64,000 bases of DNA, from positions 124,001 to 188,000 of the forward strand of contig NZ_JAHVAP010000002.1 in the NCBI RefSeq assembly GCF_024721155.1, given 5' to 3'. Positions 42,050 through 49,782 of the stretch are shown piece after piece. Each line of letters begins with the position of its first letter. The stretch's first letter is position 1. Origin of the DNA: Mucilaginibacter phenanthrenivorans (lineage in GTDB: Bacteria > Bacteroidota > Bacteroidia > Sphingobacteriales > Sphingobacteriaceae). Both the position numbers and the translations under genes were made by a program. Under the pieces are notes generated by a model. It saw nothing but the letters and a program-made list of their open reading frames with translations, had not been told where the DNA came from and did not search any database.

Positions 42050-43757
42050 GCTTGTTCTTTTTCTGCTTCCCTCGTTTCTATCTGCACAAAATATCAACAT
42101 AATCCCGCTGCCTAAATCGATTGTAAAAAGCGCCGGGCAATTTCAGCTGAACAGTAATACCATTATTGGCATGAACAACAGTTCATTGCTGCCGCAGGCT
42201 AATTACCTCCAAACGGAACTGCAAAAGGCCAACGGGATTGCCATCCCGGTTGACCAGAACGAAGTAAAGGCACTGATAGATCTCCAGCTTGTAAAAAGAG
42301 ACGAACTAGCAGGTTCCTATACTTTAAAGATCGAGCCAAATAAAATCACAATTGTCTCGTCCGGTAACGATGGCGTGTTTTATGGGATCGTATCCCTACT
42401 TCAGCTGATCAGAACCCAACCTGTTGGTACTGTGGTTAACCTGCCGGTTTCCGAAATAAATGATTCACCCAGGTTTCAGTGGCGGGGCTTTATGCTGGAT
42501 GAGTCGCGCCATTTTTTTGGTAAGGAAAAGGTTAAACAGTTGCTGGACTGGATGGCTTTTTACAAGCTGAATAAATTTCACTGGCATCTTACCGATGTGG
42601 ATGGCTGGCGTATCGAAATAAAAAAATATCCCAAACTAACGTCGGTGGGAGGGATTGGCAACAAAACTGATACCCTGGCGCCTGCGAAATATTATACACA
42701 GGATGATATCCGGGAAATAGTGGCCTACGCTGCCGACCGGTTTATAACGGTTGTTCCTGAGATAGATATGCCGGGCCATGCTACAGCTGCAAATCGCGCT
42801 TACCCGGAGTATAGTGGTGGAAGTACAGTGAGGTATCCTAATTTCACGTTCGATCCTGCAAATGAAAAGACCTACCAGTTTTTGGGCGATATTTTAAAGG
42901 AAACCCATTCCTTATTTTCGGCCGGGATGATCCATTTAGGGGGCGACGAGGTTGAACTGGGGATCCAGGCCTGGGCAGGAAGGCCGGCAATTATGGATGT
43001 GATGGCAAAAAACAGGTTCTCTGATCTTGCTGACCTGGAGCATTACTTTTTTAAACGCATGGCCGACAGCGTTACGCAAATGAACGACAAGGTTTTATGT
43101 TGGGATGAGGCGACCGAAACCGATTTGCCCGCCGGTAAAACCATCGTATTTTGGTGGAGACAAAATGTGCCATCGCAGCTAAGGCTGGCGCTTAATAAAA
43201 AATACCAGGTGGTGCTTTGCCCCAGGGTGCCTTTTTATTTCGACTTTATACAGGATAAAAGCCAGGTTTCGGGTCGTAAATGGAATGCGTCCTTCAATAG
43301 CGTAAGCAGCGTTTACAACTTTCCATACAAGGAGTTTCCGGCGGATGAATTAGCGTCCAGCCAGGTCCTGGGCATCCAGGCAAATCTTTGGACGGAACTC
43401 GTGGCTTCGGAAAAAAGGCTTGATTTTATGGTGTTTCCACGCATGGCGGCATTGTCTGAAGCCGCATGGACCGATTCAGCAGTAAAGGACGAAGCCTCAT
43501 TTAATGAGCGTTTAAAGTCGGACTTTTTGTTATACGATAAGGCAGGCATTTATTACTTTGATCCATTCGATTTATCAACACATCCTGAACCAATTGATTT
43601 TGCCCCTAAAATTGTTGTTAAACCCGTTGTAAGAGACAAGCATCATAAACATGGGAGAAAATCAAAATTAAGTGGTAAGCATTCAAAGGGGACACATGCA
43701 AAATCTGGTAGCGGCGACCATCATTCAAAATCAGTCAAAAGGAAAAAGCACCATTAG
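42039..43757 (+). CDS. Beta-N-acetylhexosaminidase, glycoside hydrolase family 20
   Basis: From GTG 42039 the product has 572 aa and begins with a clean signal peptide ending in LPSFLSAQ. ATG starts at 41937 or 41961 are possible but would add a 26-34-residue basic leader translated from repeats. The GH20 domain shows WHLTDVDGWRIEIKKYP, EIDMPGHATAA, and the catalytic pair D303-E304 in LGGDEV (GTG numbering). W-rich segments close the barrel. It removes terminal beta-GlcNAc or GalNAc. A Lys/His/Ser-rich tail of about 45 residues (HHKHGRKSK..., ending KRKKHH) is unusual. Confidence 0.92.
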   Translation: MKFVLVLFLLPSFLSAQNINIIPLPKSIVKSAGQFQLNSNTIIGMNNSSLLPQANYLQTELQKANGIAIPVDQNEVKALIDLQLVKRDELAGSYTLKIEPNKITIVSSGNDGVFYGIVSLLQLIRTQPVGTVVNLPVSEINDSPRFQWRGFMLDESRHFFGKEKVKQLLDWMAFYKLNKFHWHLTDVDGWRIEIKKYPKLTSVGGIGNKTDTLAPAKYYTQDDIREIVAYAADRFITVVPEIDMPGHATAANRAYPEYSGGSTVRYPNFTFDPANEKTYQFLGDILKETHSLFSAGMIHLGGDEVELGIQAWAGRPAIMDVMAKNRFSDLADLEHYFFKRMADSVTQMNDKVLCWDEATETDLPAGKTIVFWWRQNVPSQLRLALNKKYQVVLCPRVPFYFDFIQDKSQVSGRKWNASFNSVSSVYNFPYKEFPADELASSQVLGIQANLWTELVASEKRLDFMVFPRMAALSEAAWTDSAVKDEASFNERLKSDFLLYDKAGIYYFDPFDLSTHPEPIDFAPKIVVKPVVRDKHHKHGRKSKLSGKHSKGTHAKSGSGDHHSKSVKRKKHH

Positions 43758-43763
43758 TTCAGT

Positions 43764-43787
43764 AGAGACGCAATATATTGCGTCTCT
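43764..43787. repeat. Perfect AGAGACGCAA palindrome (family G)
   Basis: AGAGACGCAATA and its exact complement TATTGCGTCTCT make a 24-bp palindrome 6 bp after the GH20 stop. It may also act as a terminator stem, but no T tract follows. A related copy is at 20621-20642. Confidence 0.75.
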
Positions 43788-43849
43788 AATTGGTGAAATT
43801 TAGCCTATCATTTTCATTAATATCATTAAATATTCAAACACAATAACGC

Positions 43850-43857
43850 TATTTTTA
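43850..43857 (+). promoter_or_regulatory. Predicted -7 box of the GH30-like gene
   Basis: TATTTTTA differs from TAnnTTTG only in the last base. It ends 5 nt before ATG 43863, the same spacing as the leaderless-type promoters in this window. Confidence 0.4.
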
Positions 43858-43862
43858 GCACC

Positions 43863-45851
43863 ATGTATAAAGGTGCTGTGTCAAAAAGCTTTCGCAATAA
43901 TTCTAAGGGGTTGAGGCCTTTAATTTTATTAACTGCAATATCGATGTTAACCGCGTTTACAAAGAACGCCTATAGCCAGGCCGAAGTTGAACCCTGGGGG
44001 AATATCACCGGTATCCGTAACCACGGGCAGTTATTTGATTTTGAATCGAGCCTGCGAGTGGTAAGTACGGATCGTAAACACATTACATCAACATTTAAGG
44101 AAAAACAGAAACCACACTACAAACGCATTAATGAAGACGAGCAGGAAGTTATAACGAGCATCGACAGCCTGTTTTTTATTGAAAACGTAAAGGATGACGG
44201 CGGTGGAAAAATCAAGGTATCCATCCGTATGATCGCTCATAAAGACACGACAATACAGGGCGTTTATTTTAGCGTCGCACTACCTGTTGAATTTATTAAC
44301 GCTAATCTCCGTTATTCTGATGGGGATAAGTCTGAATTCGATCATTTTGTAAAAGCAGGCGGCAAGGAGTTCGACGATAACGCAAAGGGGCTTGAATTTG
44401 AGGTCGGTAAACGCAAGTTAAGCATTAAGCCTGCTGATAAAAGCCTGATGATGGTGAGGACCGAGGCTATCCCGGGAGGGAGCAGGTTGCGGTTGTTTAT
44501 CCCGATAAAGCTTGGTGAAGTTAAAAATGGAGATGTAGTTGAAAAGGAAATTAATATAAAAGTGTCAGGAGATATTGACGAAGCGCCGGCAACTATCACC
44601 TTGAATACTTCACAACAAGGCCGTGCATTTGATGGGCTTGGCGGAAATTTTCGGCTGCAAAACCCAAAGGCAGATCCGCAGGTGATTGATTATTGCCTGC
44701 AAAACCTGCGCGTGGCCTGGAGCCGCGTTGAAATGCCATGGCGCTTCTGGCAACCGGAGTTAAATGTTGATCCAATCGCAGCAGCTGATTCAGGCAGGTT
44801 AAACTTGTCCGTTAAAAAGGCAATGGAAATGGCACACCGATTGGATAGCATGGGTATTCCTGTTATCTTATCGGCATGGTTTCCACCTAACTGGGCGGCA
44901 GAGGGCAATCTTAACTTCAGGCCCGTTAACGGCATCTGGGGCAATAAGCTCAACAAGAGCAATATGAACGCCATTTACAAATCCATCACTGATTATATCA
45001 TCTACCTTAAAAATAAGTACGGGGTAGAAGCTAAGCTGTTTTCGTTTAACGAGTCGGACCTGGGGATAAATGTGAGGGTAACGGCACAGGAGCACAACGA
45101 TTTTATAAAGGGATGTGGGGCATACTTTGCAGCACATGGTATAAAAACCAAAATGCTGCTTGGCGATAACTCAGACGCCACCACTTATACTTTTATTGAT
45201 CCGGCGTTAAACGACCCGGATGCAAAGCAATATATCGGTGCAATTTCCTTCCACTCGTGGCGTGGCTGGGATAATGCAACCCTGCAAAAATGGGCAGATG
45301 CTACGAAAAAGTTGGACGTTCCCTTAATTGTAGGCGAGGGGAGCATAGATGCTGCTGCTTATAGCTACCCGGATATTTTCCAGGAGCCAACCTATGCATT
45401 ACAGGAAATAAACCTGTACACACGGCTGCTGGCCATTTGCCAACCGCTCTCTATTTTACAATGGCAGCTAACAGCCGATTATTCGCCCTTAATTGGAGGA
45501 GGAATTTTTGGTAACGACGAGCCCCTGCATCCCGGCCAGAGATTCTGGAACCTGAAGCAATTATCCATCACCCCTAAAGGTTTATTTGCTATGCCGGTAA
45601 CCAGCAGCAATTCACAGATCTCCTGCGCCGCGTTGGGTGATAATACAAAAGGGGTATACGCTATCCACACGGTAAACAACGGCGCGGACAGGGAAGTTAC
45701 CTTAACGGGTTTGCCTGCGCGGGTAAAACAGCTGGATATTTATACAACCAGCAAAAAGGTGAATATGAAACGGGGAAGTGTAAAAGTAGAAAATGGCGGG
45801 ATCAAGTTTAAATTGCCCGCCACCAGTTATGTTACATTGATCAGCAAATAG
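43863..45851 (+). CDS. GH30-like glycoside hydrolase, secreted
   Basis: The 662-aa product has a signal peptide at about residues 14-40 (cleavage near AYSQA) behind a basic stretch. Residues 40-245 are strand-rich and unassigned. The catalytic (beta/alpha)8 barrel starts with SQQGRAFDGLGGNFRLQ. E397 (FNESDLG) is at the acid/base position and E492 (IVGEGSID) at the nucleophile position of clan GH-A. A C-terminal beta-sandwich (VTLTGLPARVKQLDIYTT...) fits the GH30 layout. A beta-glucosidase, beta-xylanase or beta-1,6-galactanase activity is possible. It probably joins the GH20 enzyme upstream in polysaccharide use. Confidence 0.82.
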   Translation: MYKGAVSKSFRNNSKGLRPLILLTAISMLTAFTKNAYSQAEVEPWGNITGIRNHGQLFDFESSLRVVSTDRKHITSTFKEKQKPHYKRINEDEQEVITSIDSLFFIENVKDDGGGKIKVSIRMIAHKDTTIQGVYFSVALPVEFINANLRYSDGDKSEFDHFVKAGGKEFDDNAKGLEFEVGKRKLSIKPADKSLMMVRTEAIPGGSRLRLFIPIKLGEVKNGDVVEKEINIKVSGDIDEAPATITLNTSQQGRAFDGLGGNFRLQNPKADPQVIDYCLQNLRVAWSRVEMPWRFWQPELNVDPIAAADSGRLNLSVKKAMEMAHRLDSMGIPVILSAWFPPNWAAEGNLNFRPVNGIWGNKLNKSNMNAIYKSITDYIIYLKNKYGVEAKLFSFNESDLGINVRVTAQEHNDFIKGCGAYFAAHGIKTKMLLGDNSDATTYTFIDPALNDPDAKQYIGAISFHSWRGWDNATLQKWADATKKLDVPLIVGEGSIDAAAYSYPDIFQEPTYALQEINLYTRLLAICQPLSILQWQLTADYSPLIGGGIFGNDEPLHPGQRFWNLKQLSITPKGLFAMPVTSSNSQISCAALGDNTKGVYAIHTVNNGADREVTLTGLPARVKQLDIYTTSKKVNMKRGSVKVENGGIKFKLPATSYVTLISK

Positions 45852-45854
45852 CCG

Positions 45855-46406
45855 TTACGGGTTTTCAACGCTGGTGTCCTGCGCTAATACCGCATCGTCA
45901 GGGGTGCCTGCCAGGTCTTTGTCAAGGTTGTATAAAGCGTCGTCATTGGCTTCAGCACCGCCGGCTTTTTTGATCTTGCCAAGCAGGTCAAGCGCCATTG
46001 TTTCTTCCTCAGTTTGTTCCTTTACAAACCACTGCATAAAGTTGAATGTCGCCCAGTCTTTTTCCTGGTGACTTAAGTCAACTATATTATAAATTCTTGT
46101 AGTGTTTTCTACTTCCGAGCTAAATACTTTCTCAAAAAGATCGTTTATACTTGCGGGATCCGGTCCTGGTTCAGGAATTGCCGTAACCACAACTTTGCCA
46201 CCTCTTTTCAGGATGTATTCCAAGAATTTCATCATGTGGTTGCGCTCTTCGTTAGAGTGGCGGAACAGGAAATTGGCGATGCCGTCATAACCCTTATCGC
46301 TGGCCCACGAAGCATAGCTCAGGTAGATCTGGGCGTTATGCGCTTCATTGGTCATTTGATCGTTAAGAGCTTTTGCAAGCGTATCTGAAAGTCTGTTGGT
46401 GTTCAT
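45855..46406 (-). CDS. ftnA: Ferritin (FtnA type)
   Basis: At 183 aa this four-helix ferritin has the ferroxidase residues E21, E54, H57, E98, Q131 and E134, each four positions later than in E. coli FtnA. It stores iron as ferric mineral in a 24-subunit cage. The C-terminal tail (DDAVLAQDTSVENP) is acidic and longer than usual. It is convergent with the GH30-like gene (3 bp between stops), and upstream is a small protein gene in the same direction 51 bp away. Confidence 0.95.
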   Translation of the reverse strand: MNTNRLSDTLAKALNDQMTNEAHNAQIYLSYASWASDKGYDGIANFLFRHSNEERNHMMKFLEYILKRGGKVVVTAIPEPGPDPASINDLFEKVFSSEVENTTRIYNIVDLSHQEKDWATFNFMQWFVKEQTEEETMALDLLGKIKKAGGAEANDDALYNLDKDLAGTPDDAVLAQDTSVENP

Positions 46407-46457
46407 AGCGATTTATTTAATCACTAAACCAAATCCGAAGCAAAAGGTTTACAAAAT

Positions 46458-46799
46458 TTATTTGAAAGCCGAGATATGGTTATTTTTGATGCTTAGGATA
46501 AAAGATTTACCTACGCTAATCTTGATGCTCCTGTTTTGCAGCATAGCTTTTATAGCTTCATCTTCCTTCAATGCCTCAAACAAGTCACGTGCAACAGCAG
46601 ATCCGCTGATGTTATTGGTCACCTTGCCATTCTCTAACGCAATGTTAAAGGTGTAACCCGACTTACCACGATCACCGGCTGATTCAAAATCAGTGATGTT
46701 TAGCTTAAACTGTTGTTCTTCGTTGAGGCTTCTTTTTAGATGCAGGCGGATAACGGGGATGTACCTTTTCCAGGTAGTTAAGTATTTTCTTTCTTCCAT
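46458..46799 (-). CDS. Conserved small protein, function unknown
   Basis: This 113-aa product has no signal peptide and no span. It starts with a helix-rich basic part (TTWKRYIPVIRLHLKRSLNEE) followed by strands (FKLNITDFESAGDRGKSGYTFNIAL) and a mixed helix-strand end. The layout suggests one small alpha/beta domain. No motif is recognised. A TACCTTTA box lies 9 nt before the ATG. Co-transcription with ferritin downstream is possible, but the gap is 51 bp. Confidence 0.6.
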   Translation of the reverse strand: MEERKYLTTWKRYIPVIRLHLKRSLNEEQQFKLNITDFESAGDRGKSGYTFNIALENGKVTNNISGSAVARDLFEALKEDEAIKAMLQNRSIKISVGKSFILSIKNNHISAFK

Positions 46800-46946
46800 G
46801 TAAGGCGATAAAGGTATTACTATTTATACAGGAATTCGCAAAACGGGTAATATTAATCGTTCGGCAAAGTAATTGAAACAACAGCTTGTCGTGATTTGTA
46901 TACTAATATGGCGCGTTAACACCCTGTGCAGGCGGTTTATGTCCGG

Positions 46947-46954
46947 TAAATTTG
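46947..46954 (+). promoter_or_regulatory. Predicted -7 box of the zinc-ribbon/alpha-CTD-like gene
   Basis: TAAATTTG is a perfect TAnnTTTG, 16 nt before ATG 46971, giving a leader of about 10 nt. Confidence 0.45.
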
Positions 46955-46970
46955 TTTAACAAAATTCATC

Positions 46971-47279
46971 ATGATAATGGCGCCATCTAACAAAAACTTA
47001 AGAACTTGCAGCAATGGGCATCAGTATTACAAAAGCAGCGACTGCCCAACCTGTCCCGTTTGTGAACAGGAACGCAAGCCACAAAGCGGATTTCTTTCTT
47101 TGCTTTCAGCACCTGCGAGGCGGGCATTGGAAAATAACGGCATTACGAACCTTGAGCAGCTTTCAGGTTTTAGCGAACGCGAAATTTTAAAGCTGCACGG
47201 TATGGGGCCCGCGTCGCTGCCTAAATTAAGGGAAGTATTAAAGGAAAAAGGATTATCATTTAAAAATCGGGCGGAATAA
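46971..47279 (+). CDS. Zinc ribbon plus RNA polymerase alpha-CTD-like helix-hairpin domain
   Basis: In this 102-aa protein the N-terminus has [19 protein letters not shown] (residues 12-30), a metal-binding knuckle with Cys and His. The rest, [19 protein letters not shown], then [25 protein letters not shown], matches the C-terminal domain of the RNA polymerase alpha subunit, with its helix-hairpin-helix DNA-binding turn. A free-standing alpha-CTD-like protein might bind promoter DNA or a partner sigma factor. ATG 46977 (MAPSNKN) is an equally good start. The product is small enough to have escaped attention. Confidence 0.8.
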   Translation: MIMAPSNKNLRTCSNGHQYYKSSDCPTCPVCEQERKPQSGFLSLLSAPARRALENNGITNLEQLSGFSEREILKLHGMGPASLPKLREVLKEKGLSFKNRAE

Positions 47280-47305
47280 ATCTGCCCCGCATAAACAAAT
47301 TAATT

Positions 47306-47692
47306 ATGTTCAAAGACACAAAGGCATTCAGTGGTTTCTCAGTAAACGACATGCAAAAGGCAAAGGAATTTTATCACGGAACACTTGGCATTGAGGTTGA
47401 GGAGAATAACATGGGGATCATGACGCTGAAGATAGCAGGAGGGGCGGATGTTGTTGTTTACCCCAAACCCAATCATGAACCGGCTACGTTTACCATCCTC
47501 AATTTTACGGTTGGTGATGTTGATAAGACTGTAGACGAGCTGATAGCAGCAGGGATCACCTTTGAACAATATGATTTTGGCGATATGAAAACCGACGAAA
47601 AAGGCATTATGCGCGGCAACGGTTACGGACCTGATATCGCCTGGTTTAAGGACCCTGCGGGGAATATATTATCCGTGCTGAAAAAGGATTGA
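47306..47692 (+). CDS. VOC (glyoxalase/bleomycin resistance-like) family protein
   Basis: The 128-aa product shows the beta-alpha-beta-beta-beta units of the vicinal oxygen chelate fold: [23 protein letters not shown] and [22 protein letters not shown], closing with [16 protein letters not shown], where the last Glu/Asn position differs from true glyoxalases. It might bind a metal or antibiotic. It is 26 bp downstream of the zinc-ribbon gene, so they may share a transcript. It is convergent with the small HigA-like gene. Confidence 0.9.
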   Translation: MFKDTKAFSGFSVNDMQKAKEFYHGTLGIEVEENNMGIMTLKIAGGADVVVYPKPNHEPATFTILNFTVGDVDKTVDELIAAGITFEQYDFGDMKTDEKGIMRGNGYGPDIAWFKDPAGNILSVLKKD

Positions 47693-47693
47693 G

Positions 47694-47861
47694 TTAGTTA
47701 GGGGGAGTTATTGGGAAATGAATTTTTTCATATTCATCTATTAACGCGCCCCATTGCTCCAATTCATTTCCTTCTTCACTGCCTAATTTGGCATCAAATA
47801 TAATTTCGAGCCTTTGCATCGCTTTTTGGTAGTCGGTCTCCGTTATTTCCTTTATATCCAT
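47694..47861 (-). CDS. HigA-like N-terminal domain protein (55 aa)
   Basis: This short reading frame starts MDIKEITETDYQKAMQRLEI and ends EYEKIHFPITPPN. That is the N-terminal part of HigA-type antitoxins (DYxxAxxRLExIFDAKxGxxEGxELE...LIDEYEKxHFPIxPP) without the helix-turn-helix domain that normally follows. The frame stops cleanly at TAA 47696-47694. It may be a true truncated relative, a toxin-binding fragment, or a decayed antitoxin. No HigB toxin is adjacent. A TATCTTTA box lies about 19 nt before its start. Confidence 0.7.
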   Translation of the reverse strand: MDIKEITETDYQKAMQRLEIIFDAKLGSEEGNELEQWGALIDEYEKIHFPITPPN

Positions 47862-47901
47862 TTGCTTACATTAGTTGAATATAAAGATATAAAAACAGTC
47901 G

Positions 47902-48696
47902 ATGAAAACCGTATACGACGTTATTGGGGCAGGCTACAATTCAACAAGAAAAGCTGATCCTTACATAGTCAATCGGCTTTTAGATTTTTTAGAGCCAAAG
48001 CCAGGTGAATTATACATAGACATTGGTTGCGGAACAGGGAATTATACGATAGCCCTGGCAAACACAGGTGTGGATTTTGTTGGTGTTGAACCATCAGACG
48101 AAATGTTAAAAGAAGCACGAAAACGTAATGAGGCCATAGCCTGGTTGCAGGGGAGTGCAGAAAAAATCCCCGCCGTTCACAGCAGCTTTGATGGCGTTAT
48201 TGCGACGCTCACTATTCATCATTGGACTAATATCGCGCAATCATTAAAAGAAATTTTTAGGGTAACAAAGCCGGGTGCCAGGCTGATTTTCTTTACAGCT
48301 ACTCCAAACCAAATGGAAGGGTATTGGCTTAATCATTATTTCCCGGGAATGCTGCGCGCTTCTATAGATCAAATGCCGTCGTTCGAACGAATTAACGATG
48401 AACTTATCAAAGCAGGATTTAAAAATGTAGTTACAGAGAAATATTTTGTACAAGGTGATTTGCAGGACAATTTTTTATATAGCTGTAAAAACAGACCGGA
48501 GCGTTATTTAAACATCGAAATAAGAAAAGGAATCTCATCATTTGCTGCACTAGCAAATGCAGAAGAAGTGAAAAATGGCCTTTTGGGGCTTCATGCTGAT
48601 TTGGAAAGCGGCCGCTTTATTAATATAAAAGAAAAATATGACAATGATTCAGGTGATTACTTATTTATTGTAGCTGAAAAATTGACAAGCGGTTAA
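47902..48696 (+). CDS. Class I SAM-dependent methyltransferase (UbiE-like)
   Basis: In this 264-aa protein motif I, YIDIGCGTGNYTIALA, binds S-adenosylmethionine. Motif II is FVGVEPSDEML and motif III, SFDGVIATLTIHHW. The next parts (FRVTKPGARLIFFT, MEGYWLNHYFPGM) fit the Methyltransf_11 family. The substrate is unknown: small molecule or quinone-like. It is divergent from the HigA-like gene and convergent with the lipoprotein gene downstream. Confidence 0.92.
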   Translation: MKTVYDVIGAGYNSTRKADPYIVNRLLDFLEPKPGELYIDIGCGTGNYTIALANTGVDFVGVEPSDEMLKEARKRNEAIAWLQGSAEKIPAVHSSFDGVIATLTIHHWTNIAQSLKEIFRVTKPGARLIFFTATPNQMEGYWLNHYFPGMLRASIDQMPSFERINDELIKAGFKNVVTEKYFVQGDLQDNFLYSCKNRPERYLNIEIRKGISSFAALANAEEVKNGLLGLHADLESGRFINIKEKYDNDSGDYLFIVAEKLTSG

Positions 48697-48703
48697 TGGG
48701 CGT

Positions 48704-49699
48704 TTAAAAACTATTCGGTAGCAAATCCATATTTTCTTTAAAAAGTGATTTTTCACCTTTAACTTTAAAAACCTCGCTGAGGTGAAGCTGAAGGTGCGCC
48801 CTTGCCGGATCAGTTATTTTTATGTTCTTTTTAAAATGGATGATTACCCGGTCGCCTTTTTCAATCATCGTTATTATCTGCTGTGTCCCGGAGACTTTCT
48901 CTACGCTAACAGTCTTTTTTTCGTTGGATGATGGATGGCCTGTGGTCGTAATATCAAAAGCATCAGGGTCTATTTTAACTAAAAAGTTCGAATGGTTCAC
49001 GATAAACAGGTCGGCGTGGAGCGTATCCCGACGGTAATAATTTTTAAAGCGGAAGTTAAGACCAGACACAGCAATTTCCTGTTCGCTTAAAAATAAAAAC
49101 GGTGGTTGCGGAAGCTCCGGTAAGGTTGCAAGGTACGCGCGTTCTTTTTCAACAAAATCAGTGCTGGTATTAAAAGAATAAGCTATTACCGGCTCGTTAT
49201 ATTTCTTACCATAAGCCCGGAAAGCCATTTTATCAGCAATAGCTTTTAATGACAGATTTGAAATATCGTTTCCCTTTGTGGCCTTATAGCCAATGCCTAG
49301 ATTGTATGCATTACTAAAACTACCCTGTAAACCAGTTAATTGGTATAGTTTATAATCATTAAAAGGTCTGAACTTTAATAGAAGCGTAGTATCATTGCCT
49401 TGTTTTAAAGTGAAAGGCGAAAAAGGGGTAGTTGGCCCCGAATGCGACCCTTTTGGTGTTCCTATTGTTATTTCCCGGATCTCAAGGTCTCTAACCCCTG
49501 TGTTTGACAGCTTGATTTGGGTGTTTAGTTCCTGGAGTTTAATATCGCCGAAGATGGTAGGATCAACCTTTAAGCCTTCTGAATTTATAGCAACGATGTT
49601 GTAAATTATATCGCCGGTTTTTGATTGTGGTTCCTTATGGCTGTTTCCACAGCCGTAAAATAGTGCGCAGAATATGATAATTAAATAGGGTAGCCTCAT
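48704..49699 (-). CDS. Lipoprotein, function unknown
   Basis: From ATG 49699 the product has 331 aa and a lipoprotein signal, MRLPYLIIIFCALFYGC, with the Cys for acylation. The longer frame to 49750 would start inside the upstream terminator and put 17 extra residues before the signal. The mature protein is strand-rich with an Ig-like pattern (LQELNTQIKLSNTGVRDLEI, TTLLLKFRPFNDYKLYQLTG), similar in style to DUF1573-like or carbohydrate-binding folds. No catalytic motif is visible. Confidence 0.7.
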   Translation of the reverse strand: MRLPYLIIIFCALFYGCGNSHKEPQSKTGDIIYNIVAINSEGLKVDPTIFGDIKLQELNTQIKLSNTGVRDLEIREITIGTPKGSHSGPTTPFSPFTLKQGNDTTLLLKFRPFNDYKLYQLTGLQGSFSNAYNLGIGYKATKGNDISNLSLKAIADKMAFRAYGKKYNEPVIAYSFNTSTDFVEKERAYLATLPELPQPPFLFLSEQEIAVSGLNFRFKNYYRRDTLHADLFIVNHSNFLVKIDPDAFDITTTGHPSSNEKKTVSVEKVSGTQQIITMIEKGDRVIIHFKKNIKITDPARAHLQLHLSEVFKVKGEKSLFKENMDLLPNSF

Positions 49700-49731
49700 T
49701 TTTTGGATTGACGTGTTTATAGTAAAAAAAT

Positions 49732-49767
49732 GATAAGGAAATACATCCAACGATGTATTTCCTTATC
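49732..49767 (-). terminator. Intrinsic terminator of the alpha-amylase gene
   Basis: A 16-bp perfect stem, GATAAGGAAATACATC with its complement, closes a 4-nt loop. On the minus strand it is followed by ATTTTTTT. The amylase stop is 16 bp before it. Confidence 0.88.
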
Positions 49768-49782
49768 TCAGCAATTGCCTTA

